From assembly GCF_001420595.1 (NCBI RefSeq), contig NZ_LJIX01000006.1, positions 4,306,857-4,370,856 of the forward strand: a DNA stretch of 64,000 nt, given 5' to 3'. Every line of letters starts with the position of its first letter. Position 1 is the first letter of the stretch. Shown here in pieces: positions 8,484 through 17,825 of the stretch. Under the pieces are notes generated by a model. The model did not search any database. It was given only the letters and a program-made list of their open reading frames with translations, and was not told the origin of the DNA. The position numbers were made by a program, and so were the translations under genes. This DNA comes from Cytobacillus solani (lineage in GTDB: Bacteria > Bacillota > Bacilli > Bacillales > Cytobacillaceae).

Positions 8484-8881
8484 TCTTTTTAGCGAACAAA
8501 ATGCACGTTTTGTCGGCAGTATCCCATATAGAAAAAAATGTAAAAATAATTAGTCGGTAAACCTGGATTATCCTCCATTGGCGATTCAAATAACTTTACC
8601 GGTGAATTACAATTTTTTAATAATGTTTTTTGCTGCATCAATCTGTTTATTTGACAGATCTAATCCCCATAATTCACCTGCATTCCGTTGGTCCATATAT
8701 TGTATGGAATGCCCATTTCCACAACCAATTTCTAATACCTTTAAATTTGTAACATCCCCAAATAAATTTAGTTCTTCCTCACTAGGTGCCAGTGGCCCAT
8801 ATTCAGGAAGAGGATTTCTACAAAAAAAACGATGTGCTACTTCATCCCTACTTTGCTTATAGTAAGAGACTTAACATCCAT
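8484..8881 (-). pseudogene. Decayed SAM-dependent methyltransferase, 5' half
   Basis: The minus strand reads RDEVAHRFFCRNPLPEYG, then KVLEIGCGNGHSIQYM (the SAM-binding motif I) and ELWGLDLSNKQIDAAKNI. After an A-run near 8615 the frame must shift to continue as NCNSPVKLFESPMEDNPG, and it must shift again to read YIFSIWD. A further shift is needed near the start at 8881. The C-terminal half is missing. So this is a class I methyltransferase gene broken by several indels and truncated. Confidence 0.8.
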
Positions 8882-8929
8882 TTTCTTAAACTGTTTAGTG
8901 ATAATAAAGTTATTTAATTTTGTTTTAAA

Positions 8930-8967
8930 AGATACGAGCCTTGCTACATTTTATTGTAGTAAGGCTC
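8930..8967 (-). terminator. Terminator of the alpha/beta hydrolase gene
   Basis: GAGCCTTGCTACA (8936-8948) pairs with TGTAGTAAGGCTC (8955-8967) with one G-U pair. The minus strand then reads GTATCTTTT. It lies 75 bp past the hydrolase stop. Confidence 0.65.
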
Positions 8968-9041
8968 CTTAAAGTTGTTTAATTTCTATTCATATAAATG
9001 TATTTACATTCAAAAATGAATAATAAAGTACTTTAAAGTTA

Positions 9042-9902
9042 CTAAGCACTTAAGAAATCAACGATCATTTTCTTTTCACGCTCTGACATCATATGCATGT
9101 GTCCACACCCTTTTAGCATATGAGCCGTGTTATTTGGTATGATTCTTTTTGCTCTTGGTAATACTTTTTTCGATGGAAATAAACAGTCTTTTTCACCTGC
9201 CATAATAAGTGTCGGTGCTTTACACTGTTGCATTAATTTTTCACTCACATTGGACGGCATCCCTACTTTTGTTTTTACATGATCAAAACTATCTTTCACC
9301 ATATCCAAAGTATCTTTATCAAGAATTTCTTCTTTAATAGCCATAAATAAAGCTGTTTCTTTTATATATTTTTCTTTCTTTGTTAGTTTATATTTGAGTA
9401 GTGGTATCATCATTTTCACAGTACTGATTGGAAAGGCATTATTAATACCTGATGGTACAATTAATACGGATTTTTTTACTGCTTCAGGTGCGATACACAT
9501 CAGTTTTGCCAAAACTCCGCCTCCAAACGAAACCCCAAAACATGCTATTTTATCAAATCCAAGCCCTGAAATAACATCACTTGCCCACTTTCCATAATCA
9601 TAATTGCTATGAGAGAGATTAACTTCATCACTTTTTCCAGGGTGGCCAATAATATCAACCGCATAGATGTGAAAATCCTTAAGCAGGAATCTGTACATTA
9701 GTAAATTATAGGCAGTCGTACTATTCCCACCATGAAATACTAACAATGGTTCTCCCGATAGATTGCCAGTTTCAATGATATGTGTTCTTCCAAAACGAGT
9801 ATGAACGTAAATATCCTTACATGAATAATCCAATTTCTTCAATTGAGCATCATAAAGCTTTAGTGACATTTCTCTTCCAGATTGTGTTTTGTATATACTC
9901 AT
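9042..9902 (-). CDS. Alpha/beta hydrolase
   Basis: A 286-residue hydrolase-fold protein. Visible are the oxyanion-hole stretch LLVFHGGNST, the nucleophile elbow GVSFGGG (serine), the acid region MAGEKDCLFP and the catalytic histidine in GCGHMHM. The start at 9902 is chosen because AGAGAGGAC precedes it; the ATG at 9923 has no spaced ribosome site. No signal peptide is seen, so it should be cytosolic. Substrate is unknown. Gene stands alone. Confidence 0.88.
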   Translation of the reverse strand: MSIYKTQSGREMSLKLYDAQLKKLDYSCKDIYVHTRFGRTHIIETGNLSGEPLLVFHGGNSTTAYNLLMYRFLLKDFHIYAVDIIGHPGKSDEVNLSHSNYDYGKWASDVISGLGFDKIACFGVSFGGGVLAKLMCIAPEAVKKSVLIVPSGINNAFPISTVKMMIPLLKYKLTKKEKYIKETALFMAIKEEILDKDTLDMVKDSFDHVKTKVGMPSNVSEKLMQQCKAPTLIMAGEKDCLFPSKKVLPRAKRIIPNNTAHMLKGCGHMHMMSEREKKMIVDFLSA

Positions 9903-10384
9903 ATAGTCCTCTCTTATATCCATCCTTTAATTTTGCTATTAACAAATAATTCTCCATATATTAGAAGGAATCCTTCTTCAACTAATCAGCTTCTATGGTG
10001 GAAGAAGGATTTTTAAACAACTATATTATTTTTTAAGTGACTTTATTGTAAATTAAACAACTTTATTATCTCTGCACATAAACCTCCCAAATAATCATGT
10101 AAATATATTCCATATTAGTAATTTTTTCGCTACAAAGAGCTACCTATAAATATACAATTTTGTTTTAAGTCTTATTCAATTAAATGGCCCGATTGTTGAA
10201 AAAGAAAAATTTTTCATATCAACACAGGGTTTTTAATCAAACTTTATTATTAATGATCAATCTTAATTTTTAATAATCAGATTTTATTTTAAATGATTAG
10301 TCTTTTTTACAAAACTACAGTAATTTCTCTTTGTTACTGACTATCATCTGCACTATGTACGTTTTCCTCATCGATAACTATACT
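9903..10384. other. Gene-free AT-rich stretch with repeat
   Basis: No gene is supported. It holds a hairpin ATCCTTCTTC/GAAGAAGGAT (about 9968-10010) followed by TTTTT, which could end rightward transcription, and a copy of a dispersed repeat at 10180-10250. Confidence 0.5.
10180..10250 (+). repeat. Dispersed 65-70 bp repeat, copy 1
   Basis: This copy contains GGCCCGATTGTTGAA, an A-rich run, and ACACAGGGTTTTTAATCAAA. Similar full copies lie at 36425-36498 and, split by an IS3 element, at 37965-38007 plus 39457-39492. Fragments occur at 4655, 11303, 57585 (reversed), 58800 and 60595. Confidence 0.6.
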
Positions 10385-10561
10385 TTAAGAAATATTAAGT
10401 TTATCCCAAACCCAAGCCTGAAAAATTCTTTCTATTTCTACTTTTATTGATTTAACATCCATATCCTCGGCAATACCTAAATTTTCAAAAGTAAATGTCT
10501 CTTTTGACTCTGTTCCTTCATATTTGGTACTTTTAAATGAAAAAGTAACTGTTTTACTCAC
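10385..10561 (-). CDS. Small hypothetical protein (58 aa, GTG start)
   Basis: The minus strand encodes 58 residues from a GTG codon: it begins MSKTVTFSFKSTKYEGTESK, continues ETFTFENLGIAEDMDVKSI, and ends AWVWDKLNIS before TAA. It has a regular alternation of strand-like and amphipathic helix-like segments and follows the DUF2441 gene by 44 bp on the same strand. I do not recognise the family. Composition and position support a real gene; the ribosome site (AAGAGTG) is modest. It could be the partner or immunity factor of the upstream gene, but nothing shows this directly. Confidence 0.6.
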   Translation of the reverse strand: MSKTVTFSFKSTKYEGTESKETFTFENLGIAEDMDVKSIKVEIERIFQAWVWDKLNIS

Positions 10562-10605
10562 TAATTATCACTCTTATTCTTTATCATAAACAGAGAGCGT
10601 AATTC

Positions 10606-11172
10606 TTACTGTAAAGCGCCCGTTTTGGGAAATTCCTTTACTATTTCTACGACTTCTATATTGCCATCTACTAACGTTTCAATTAATTGTTCTTTACCAA
10701 ATTTATTAGGTTTATTACTCCAATAGCAATTTGCATTTCTTTCATTTTCTTCAGCATTATCAGTTCCGTCAAATACGTTATACGCATCACCATCAAATAC
10801 CTTACCATCTGTTCGTAATTTAACTATTTGATAAACCTTTCTACCACCATTTATAAAAGAATTAGCCCACATTTCTGCATCTGATAAAGTTTTGGAGGTG
10901 TATAAACATGACATTCTAGAAGGATAGTTTGGATATTTTTCTTTTCTAACCTTTTCCAATGCTAATTCTCTGTATGCTCTAACCTTCCAATATTCCAAAT
11001 TTGAATTTATAAATTTGGTAAAGTTATCATTAGGCTTTTTGCCATCTAATATGTCTTTACAAGCCATAACCCGATTATAAACACCATTATAATGATTATT
11101 ATCAAAAAATATTATTTGTCCAAGCTTCATAGGTATTTCGGTAACTACATGATACACATAAGTTTCAGCCAT
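10606..11172 (-). CDS. DUF2441 domain-containing protein
   Basis: A 188-residue soluble protein resembling DUF2441: it opens with TYVYHVVTEIPMKLGQIIFF and has a central SRMSCLYTSKTLSDAEMWAN followed by KVYQIVKLRTDGKVFDGD. The arrangement (YHVV start, late strand with LYTS before a helix) recalls ADP-ribosyltransferase-like or RES-like folds, but I cannot confirm catalytic residues, so no activity is assigned. It precedes a 58-residue gene on the same strand. Both lie just outside the left end of the Tn7-like array, next to a right-end-like sequence, so they may be cargo of an older unit. Confidence 0.65.
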   Translation of the reverse strand: MAETYVYHVVTEIPMKLGQIIFFDNNHYNGVYNRVMACKDILDGKKPNDNFTKFINSNLEYWKVRAYRELALEKVRKEKYPNYPSRMSCLYTSKTLSDAEMWANSFINGGRKVYQIVKLRTDGKVFDGDAYNVFDGTDNAEENERNANCYWSNKPNKFGKEQLIETLVDGNIEVVEIVKEFPKTGALQ

Positions 11173-11509
11173 TATGTTCTACCTTTCTAACGATATTTAT
11201 CTAACACTAAGTATTCTTCATTTGCAATTAGATACCTTTTTATTCAAAAAAATCAGAAACTATTATTTCCATAGTGTTCAATTTTCCTGATATTCCTCCT
11301 CCATTAAATGGCCCTTTAATTGAATAATATGATTAGTGTTTTTAAACACCTTCAACAAATCGATTAAAAAATTAGTGAAATGATAATAATACTGTTGAAA
11401 CTAAATAGAAATTTTTGACAATAAAAAGGTAAGCTAATGCTAGTTTGAGACCTTAACATTGTAAATTTGTGTTCTGTTGATAATACCAATAAAGCATAAA
11501 ATTTCCTAA
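11173..11509. other. Gene-free stretch left of the Tn7-like array
   Basis: No gene is supported. A short inverted fragment ATTAAATGGCCCTTTAATTG lies at about 11303-11322 and belongs to the dispersed repeat family. Confidence 0.45.
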
Positions 11510-11561
11510 AAAAAAATAAAGCATAAGCTTTCCAAACGGAAAACTTATGCTTTACGTCACA
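11510..11561 (+). mobile_element. Right-end-like sequence of a third, leftmost Tn7-like unit
   Basis: AAAGCATAAGCTTTCC then GGAAAACTTATGCTTTACG and TCACA align with the intact right end at 39596-39642, including the inverted pair and the terminal TCACA. It sits 9 bp left of an intact left end and is separated from it by a stretch ending AAAAT. The same configuration is found at 27541-27640. It also forms a hairpin, so it could act as a terminator. Confidence 0.5.
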
Positions 11562-11570
11562 ACACAAAAT

Positions 11571-11620
11571 TGTGACTTGAACCATAATCTTGCCGGACTT
11601 TGAAGTATATCCTTGCCAAC
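11571..11620 (+). repeat. Left end of the array with two TnsB-type sites
   Basis: Terminal site TTGAACCATAATCTTGCC (11577-11594) is followed by TTGAAGTATATCCTTGCCAA (11600-11619) in the same orientation. Both match the motif repeated in the right end. Confidence 0.7.
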
Positions 11621-11881
11621 CATTGATATAACAGCATTTCTATTATATTTTTTTAATCTTGTAGCAATATTCGAAACTGATTATGTCTTCAATTTTTACG
11701 TGCACCTCAACTTCTATATACTTTCGGCAACTTTATTGAGTCAAAATAATACTCCTGGCAAAATTATGGTTCAGTAGTATTTTTGGAAACAATTAATAAA
11801 AAAATCCCCAATTTTAAATGGGGAAAAGCATTTTTCTGATTAATAATACAGCTTAAGTATTGACCATATAGGTTACTTTAA

Positions 11882-12122
11882 TCATTTTTTATAACCCAAT
11901 AACTCTAATTCCTTTTTCCAAATCCTCCTAACTTTAGGATCCATTAAACAATTTGGATTAGATAATTTTCTCCTAATAGATGAATCACCTGGAAAAATCC
12001 CATTATTGTGCAATTCAAAAACAACTTGTTTTATTTCATTTTTAATGTTTTCATCTCTAATTTTCTTATTCTTCTCTACATAAACCCTATGTAGAATTAT
12101 TAATTTATTAGTTAGTTCAGGG
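11882..12122 (-). pseudogene. C-terminal remnant of a tniQ/tnsD gene
   Basis: The minus strand reads 80 residues including PELTNKLIILHRVYVEKNKK, ENIKNEIKQVVFELHNNG and IRRKLSNPNCLMDPKVRRIW, ending LELLGYKK. This aligns directly with the last 80 residues of the intact TniQ at 27720-29243. It sits at the same place relative to the left end as that gene does, and breaks off at about 12122. It shows that the distal unit once had its own tniQ. Confidence 0.85.
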
Positions 12123-12123
12123 C

Positions 12124-12262
12124 AATACTAAGTCAACCATCAAACAAATCAGTATTAAAGTTCTTGAATATTCTTGATATAGAATTAACAGCACCAAATG
12201 TAACAGTCGAGATGGATGAATTTATTCCGATAAAAAACGAGGGTAAAAAAAGTTCATATTGA
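12124..12262 (+). pseudogene. C-terminal fragment resembling an XRE-type regulator
   Basis: An open plus-strand stretch reads RAILSQPSNKSVLKFLNILD, then IELTAPNVTVEMDEFIPIKN and a stop. The SNKSVLKFLNILDIEL segment resembles the end of a HTH-XRE domain (usually NPSxKTLxKIxxALxIEL). No start is present; it begins where the tniQ remnant breaks off, so the junction probably truncated both. Confidence 0.4.
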
Positions 12263-12742
12263 TAATTTGATAACACTTTGCACTAATTGTCTTAGAGCAG
12301 ACATATTCTACTTAGTGAAAAGGATCTGAAAAATGATTTCCTTTATAAGAAATATTACAATAGACACTCAGAATAAAAATTTGATAAAAAAAGTGAAATC
12401 TCATTAGATTGTTTCCTAAATGAGATTTCACTTTATTATTTATATTTGGCATTTAAATAATGCTATTAATAGACGACTATCAATTTAAATCTTATAAAAA
12501 AAATGGGGAAACCTATTGAAACCCGCCCTTATGGAAGAACATAACTAGCATGTAGCTTATCTGGATCTCTTATACTATTTGGAAATTCGAAAAGCATATA
12601 GAAAGTTCGATAAAGAGAAAGTTAGAAGACTCTTCTCTGAATCTTATTATGAATCCATTTTTCCTTATAATGCTGATTTAAAATTCAGGCACCTTTGGTT
12701 CTCCGAACAGGTGATCCCGATACAGCTTTCTATCTTAATATC
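12263..12742. other. Region between the XRE fragment and jetC
   Basis: It contains the terminator at 12390-12434. A plus-strand reading frame open from about 12576 to 12746 gives a K/R-rich peptide (KAYRKFDKEKVRRLFSESYY) with no start or ribosome site; it may be a gene fragment and is not called. Confidence 0.4.
12390..12434. terminator. Bidirectional terminator downstream of the Wadjet operon
   Basis: Perfect 16-bp stem: AAAGTGAAATCTCATT (12390-12405) and AATGAGATTTCACTTT (12419-12434), with A/T runs on both sides. Confidence 0.75.
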
Positions 12743-15700
12743 CTAATATTGTTTCACAAAAAAAATGGTATCAAGTTCGGCCATTGAAGGATCCTTATGT
12801 TTCTCTTCTGTACGTAGCAGCAGTCGACCTCTTTGCTCGACATATTGGTTGCTTATGACCGTCTCAAATTCCCTTTGGATGGCTTTCTCTTTAATGCCGG
12901 TAAAACAGAATAATTGAGTGTTGGTTTTGTTCGCAAGGGATACCATCGGTTTTACCACAAAGTCAGCACTGGCCTTACCAAATGGATTATCCAAGATGAT
13001 AAATTTCCAAGCATTTTCCTTTGCATATCGTTTTCTCCGCAAGTGGTTAATCAAAGCGATAAACAAGGAAATCTGGGTGGCGTGTTTTTCCCCACCGCTC
13101 CACTTGCATACCTCGTCCCAGGTATAATAATCATTTTTATTGAGCAACTCATTCCGATGCTTCAGCGTTTTGATGATACAACGGGATGTTTCTGCATAGC
13201 AGTTGAGAATATCCACCATATTGACCCGCTTTTCAAACAGTTCATCCATTTCTTTTACAGGGGCATTCCGCTCATTCATTGCTACGAGGTCCTCGAGTAA
13301 CCGTTGGATAAACCGGTCTATTTCCATCTTCGCGTCCTCAATGGATTTTTTATGCCAACTGATTTGGAACAGAGAAGTAATTTCTCCTTTCTCCTCAATT
13401 TGAGAACTCTTTGCAATTTCCATAATGTTTTTATAAACCGTTACGGCCCGGTCATACATCTGTTCCACCAACTCTTCGCTCCGCTGATCCAATTCAGCTT
13501 TTTGCAGTTCAATGCCTGCTTCTAACTCTTGAACATAGTTCATTAGATTTTCAAAGGTGCGGATGATTTCTTGATAATCTTCAATGGAACTGTCGAGTAT
13601 TTTGGACAAATCAAAGGTTAACTGTAACAACTGGGTATTGTTGGTTTCACGGACATCTTCTTTGAGTTCGTCGATTTTTTTCAGTAATTCCGTTCTCTTA
13701 AGCTCCATTCCTGACTTGTGAACACCCATATCATACCGAATGGTTCTGACATACTGAATCGGTTTCTGCCGATTCCAATGTCCTTCCTCCAATAAATTTT
13801 GGGAGGCAGAAGCAATCAGCATATCCTTCGTCGTCTCCAAATCCTCAATTGCAGCCTGGTTACCGAATTGTTGCTTCAGTAATGCCGCCTGCCGTTCCAT
13901 AGACCGACCTTCGTTTGATTTGGCCATAGTCAACTCGCTTTCATACAATTCTTTTTCCGCTTTGGCTTCCGTCCCGTATGGGTAAATGCCCTTCTCCCCT
14001 AATAGCTCCACACGTGTATGATACTCAGTTTTTGCACTGGCTAGTTCTTTTCCTGAACCTTCCTTGCGATCCCTATCCTTTTCAAGCTGTTCTTCCAATC
14101 CAGAGATGTTATATTCAATCTGCTCCAACAAGTATGGGTCATATTCGAGAATCAATCTCTCCATTGATTCCACTGTAAATCCGTTTTTATGAATGTCTTC
14201 CTTTGCCCGTTTGACCAATTCGCTGTAATGGTTTTGGGTCGATTCCAGAATTTCCAGTTGTCTACTTTCTGAACTATATTGTTCTCGAAACGCTTTATAC
14301 CTTTCAAGTGTATCCTTATACTCCACTTCTGTCGCAGGCGTTGTTTCCTCGGCCTCCGCTATTTCATAATCCTCCAGGTCCCTCTTTAGAAGCATGAAAC
14401 TTTTTTGAAGCTGGGTAATTTTCTCTTGAACCGCTCCCCCTGCTGATTCCCATTCTTGGGAAGTTTGGTTAAGAGCATTTTTAATTCGCCCTAATTCCTC
14501 GAGTTGTTTTGTTAGCTGTTCCAATTCTTTCCGAGCAGTGGGAATGGATTGATACCTTTTGATAAAATCCGATAGCCTTATTGTATCCCCAGCCAACTTT
14601 ATTCGGAGTTGCTCTTTTTCGTTTCTTTGGGATTCAGCTTCTGAATAAGAAGTAGATTGAGCTTCATTTTCTTTGTTGTGCTCCGTTTTTTCTTCCCCTA
14701 TTTTTCGGAGGGCATCTCGCAACTCTGTTACCCGACCTAAAAGGTCCTTGCGGGAATGAGGGGTATATTCCTTCCAAAAGTCTTTAAGGGTATGTTCAAA
14801 CAATTGCAGTTCCTGTAATTTCCCCTTTATTTCTTTCCGTTTGAGGTCAAGATCGCCCCACTTTTGTTCCAACTCAACCAAATAGGATTCCCAGTCTTCG
14901 GCCTTTAAGCGCGTATTGAAATGGTGGAAGATGTGGGCGGATTCACTTAGCTGGAAGGTAGAGTCCTTTTCCGGTTCTATTTCCATCTGTGACTTGTTTA
15001 TTAAAATGACTGGGATGGTCAACTCTTCTTTATAATGGCCAAGAGTGGTTTTCACTTTCGTTAGCTGCACGTCCTCAACCAGGATAGAAAATGGAAGCAA
15101 CGGGTTCTTCTTCAAGAGTTCTTTTTTCGAGGTATCATCCATTGTTGATTTTGTAATCCACTCCACTCCGAGTAGTACCTCGTTGTCTCTCTGAACCAGG
15201 TAATCTTTGACCCTCTCTAACTCTTGGTGAATATGGTATCCTTTGTTTTCAATAATGGCACGGATTTGTCCTATCTCATCCATTTGAATGGATAACTGAG
15301 TCGCTTCATCATCGTACTGACTCTTCAAGCGTTCTAACCTGATTGCAATCAGAGCCCTGTCCTCAAACAAGCTATTGCCTACTCGTACCGTGACATACTT
15401 ATAGGTGCTATCAATTAAGAGTCTTTCTCTTTCAGAAAATTTGTCATAAGCAGCTTCCGCTTCATCCAAGTCTCTTCGCGTCAGTTTTTCTTTCGTGTTG
15501 CATTGTTCCAATAGCTGGTCAAGGTCATTAATCCGATTCCTGCACTGTTCCGCTTGTGCCTTATATAACTCCTCTTCCTTAACAACAGCGCTTAGCTTTT
15601 CCTTTAAATGGTGGTGTGTGGCATGTTCGTCCTCTTTCCAATCCTCAATCAATCCCTGTTTCAACCCTATAAGGTCTTTATCATAGGTTTCCACCTGATG

Positions 15701-17086
15701 TTGAAGAACTGCCTGGCGTTTCCCCAGCTTTTCCATTTCCTGATTAGTCTCGGTCAAGATATCTTGAACTTTTTCCCATTCCCTTTTAATGCGATTTTGT
15801 TCCTCTTTCAAGTCCCGTTCCGCCTTTTGATTTTGCTGATACAAATAATAGAATTGGCGGGATAAGGTGTTTCGAATGTTTCCTAATTCCTTTTGCCGTT
15901 CTCCTCCCTCGAGCCGCGCTGCCTCCAATTCACTTGTCTTTTTGGCAAGCTTGGTTTGGTTCGTCTGATAATCCTGGTAGGCTCTTGCCGCCAGCTGTTC
16001 TTTTTCCCTACGCTTTTCACTTTCCAGATTCACCACAGTTTTAGTGAACGTTTCCTCATCCAGTGCCGCTTTTTCTTTAGCTTCCTTATATTTCTTTTCA
16101 AGAAGGAACACATCATACGAACGAATTTTCCAATCCAGCTCCTTTTTCGTATCTGCCAGCCTTATTAATTCGGAGGCAATACCCTCTAATTCCAAGGCAT
16201 TGGCTTTGGAACTTTCCAAAAGCGTGAAATACAGTCTGGATAATAGCGTTTGGGACTCAATCAGGGATTGTTTGAGTGCATTGTAATCTTTGCAAACCTG
16301 TATAATACCGCCGGCGTTATTATTAATCACTCCATAATCCTGCAGATTTTTTTTCATTTTAGGAAGTTCCATTAAACTATCCTTATATTCGCGGAAAGAT
16401 TCTTTGAAGGAATACCTTTCCTTTTCATCCGGATACAAGCTCTCCAGTACGGACGGTATTATGAGCTTTTCCAATAGCCGTTGGGTCGTATTGGCCTTAC
16501 CAAAGAAGTCCGTTACCCCGCCCTCCGAACTGTTGACCAATGAGATATTTTTCCATTCGGTAGAAAGGATGTTATAGGATTCCAATTCCTCTTGATAACG
16601 GGTGTTGGTGGGAGGCAGATTGACCCCTTTCGACTTTTTCAGTTTTTCTCTTAGCACGTTGTAATTGGCCACTTTACGGTCAATGATAAAAGGCAAGTCT
16701 TCTATCCGGTATGACCCTTCAAAGTCATATTCAATGATGTAATTGAAATATTGGTATTCATCCTTTGAATCGGCAGTTTTCTTCCCAGTATTTTCGAAGC
16801 AAAAGCCGGTCACAAAGGGAAAGCGCTGTTCATCTTCGTGTACCCATTCTGCCGCAATGTGAATGGTTTGGCCAACCGGAACCATTTCTTTCATACTTCT
16901 TTCACCCATCTGATGATTAGGTAAAATCAACTGGTGGATAAACTGGATGATGCTTGATTTTCCTCCGCCATTTTCTAATAAAAAGAGACTGCTCCCCCCG
17001 TATATGTGAAAGGTCTTATCGGTGATAATCTTATTCTTGTCATCTAATCGGATATTGGACAATCGCACTTTATTGACTCTCGGCAT
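12743..17086 (-). CDS. jetC: Wadjet component JetC (SMC/MukB-like ATPase)
   Basis: A protein of about 1,447 residues with the SMC layout. An N-terminal Walker A ENGGGKSS lies at residues 39-46. Long coiled coils (rich in E, K, Q, L heptads) fill about 250-1,250, with a hinge-like globular part in the middle. The C-terminal signature WSGGEKHATQISLF and a Walker B-like FIILDNPFG follow. The start at 17086 follows GAGAGGGTG; a longer in-frame ATG at 17104 is less well placed. It is the last gene of jetD-A-B-C, overlapping jetB by 17 bp. In Wadjet, JetABC forms a loop-extruding complex that detects small circular plasmid DNA and JetD cleaves it. Confidence 0.93.
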   Translation of the reverse strand: MPRVNKVRLSNIRLDDKNKIITDKTFHIYGGSSLFLLENGGGKSSIIQFIHQLILPNHQMGERSMKEMVPVGQTIHIAAEWVHEDEQRFPFVTGFCFENTGKKTADSKDEYQYFNYIIEYDFEGSYRIEDLPFIIDRKVANYNVLREKLKKSKGVNLPPTNTRYQEELESYNILSTEWKNISLVNSSEGGVTDFFGKANTTQRLLEKLIIPSVLESLYPDEKERYSFKESFREYKDSLMELPKMKKNLQDYGVINNNAGGIIQVCKDYNALKQSLIESQTLLSRLYFTLLESSKANALELEGIASELIRLADTKKELDWKIRSYDVFLLEKKYKEAKEKAALDEETFTKTVVNLESEKRREKEQLAARAYQDYQTNQTKLAKKTSELEAARLEGGERQKELGNIRNTLSRQFYYLYQQNQKAERDLKEEQNRIKREWEKVQDILTETNQEMEKLGKRQAVLQHQVETYDKDLIGLKQGLIEDWKEDEHATHHHLKEKLSAVVKEEELYKAQAEQCRNRINDLDQLLEQCNTKEKLTRRDLDEAEAAYDKFSERERLLIDSTYKYVTVRVGNSLFEDRALIAIRLERLKSQYDDEATQLSIQMDEIGQIRAIIENKGYHIHQELERVKDYLVQRDNEVLLGVEWITKSTMDDTSKKELLKKNPLLPFSILVEDVQLTKVKTTLGHYKEELTIPVILINKSQMEIEPEKDSTFQLSESAHIFHHFNTRLKAEDWESYLVELEQKWGDLDLKRKEIKGKLQELQLFEHTLKDFWKEYTPHSRKDLLGRVTELRDALRKIGEEKTEHNKENEAQSTSYSEAESQRNEKEQLRIKLAGDTIRLSDFIKRYQSIPTARKELEQLTKQLEELGRIKNALNQTSQEWESAGGAVQEKITQLQKSFMLLKRDLEDYEIAEAEETTPATEVEYKDTLERYKAFREQYSSESRQLEILESTQNHYSELVKRAKEDIHKNGFTVESMERLILEYDPYLLEQIEYNISGLEEQLEKDRDRKEGSGKELASAKTEYHTRVELLGEKGIYPYGTEAKAEKELYESELTMAKSNEGRSMERQAALLKQQFGNQAAIEDLETTKDMLIASASQNLLEEGHWNRQKPIQYVRTIRYDMGVHKSGMELKRTELLKKIDELKEDVRETNNTQLLQLTFDLSKILDSSIEDYQEIIRTFENLMNYVQELEAGIELQKAELDQRSEELVEQMYDRAVTVYKNIMEIAKSSQIEEKGEITSLFQISWHKKSIEDAKMEIDRFIQRLLEDLVAMNERNAPVKEMDELFEKRVNMVDILNCYAETSRCIIKTLKHRNELLNKNDYYTWDEVCKWSGGEKHATQISLFIALINHLRRKRYAKENAWKFIILDNPFGKASADFVVKPMVSLANKTNTQLFCFTGIKEKAIQREFETVISNQYVEQRGRLLLRTEEKHKDPSMAELDTIFFVKQY

Positions 17087-17825
17087 AATCAGGCACCCTC
17101 TCATTCACTTCATTCAACAGACTTTTAATCTCATTGATCCGGCTCTCTTGATGATAATAGTGGTCGATAATGTGTTTCATTTTTTCCATCATTACAATTT
17201 CTTGTTCTTCCTTCACCACAAGCATTTTTTCTTTCTCCAGAAAGCCGAGCGCTTTTAATAGAAAACCATAATCCATCGTCCGTGCTTTCCTCAATTCTTT
17301 GACTTTATTAGTTACTTCCGAAAGGTTGTGCCATTCATTCAGTAAATAAGGGATATTCAATTCATATCGATAAGCTAATTCCAGCTGTTCCTCTTCCGGA
17401 ATTTGGCTGAATTTGCCCATCCATTCTTTGGCTTTGTTTAAAATATCGTCCACTTTCACAAAGGAACGGGTCTCCCCTGTCAGCAAAAATTGGTCGCCGT
17501 AAAACTCCGAAATGACAAGTATCCAGATAAACTGTGCCAAGTACAGTTCTTTATTGTCACGAAACTTCCCTTTTTCTCTGAGTTCCTCGTTGGTATAACT
17601 GAAAGCATTATTGTGCACTTCCGGAACAAAATAGAGCGTTTCCTCCACTTTCACAATGATCGCCTGGTCAATCGGCAAAAACACACGTTGCAGGACTTCG
17701 CGAATATCCGGGTCTGAATACAGACGGAACAGATCGGCATCCTTCTTTTTCTGTATTTCCCCTTTGGTCATTAACTGTTGGTGCAGTTGATAGGCTTTGA
17801 TCAGCACATCTTCTTCATAAATCAT
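17070..17825 (-). CDS. jetB: Wadjet component JetB (MukE-like)
   Basis: A 251-residue acidic/basic mixed, mainly helical protein lying between jetA and jetC. Such a protein of about 200-250 residues is the MukE-like winged-helix subunit (JetB) that dimerises on the kleisin. Recognition rests mainly on context, size and predicted all-helical composition. ATGA overlaps with the jetA stop (4 bp) and the 17-bp overlap with jetC show tight translational coupling. Confidence 0.87.
   Translation of the reverse strand: MIYEEDVLIKAYQLHQQLMTKGEIQKKKDADLFRLYSDPDIREVLQRVFLPIDQAIIVKVEETLYFVPEVHNNAFSYTNEELREKGKFRDNKELYLAQFIWILVISEFYGDQFLLTGETRSFVKVDDILNKAKEWMGKFSQIPEEEQLELAYRYELNIPYLLNEWHNLSEVTNKVKELRKARTMDYGFLLKALGFLEKEKMLVVKEEQEIVMMEKMKHIIDHYYHQESRINEIKSLLNEVNERVPDYAESQ

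Noticed and set aside
11700-11776. Another right-end-like sequence (GGCAAAATTATGGTTCAGTA) inside the left end
   Set aside because: Similarity to the terminal site is clear for about 15 bases only; it may be a further degraded end or a binding site, too weak to call.
12576-12746. Open plus-strand stretch running into the jetC stop
   Set aside because: No start codon with ribosome site and no family match.
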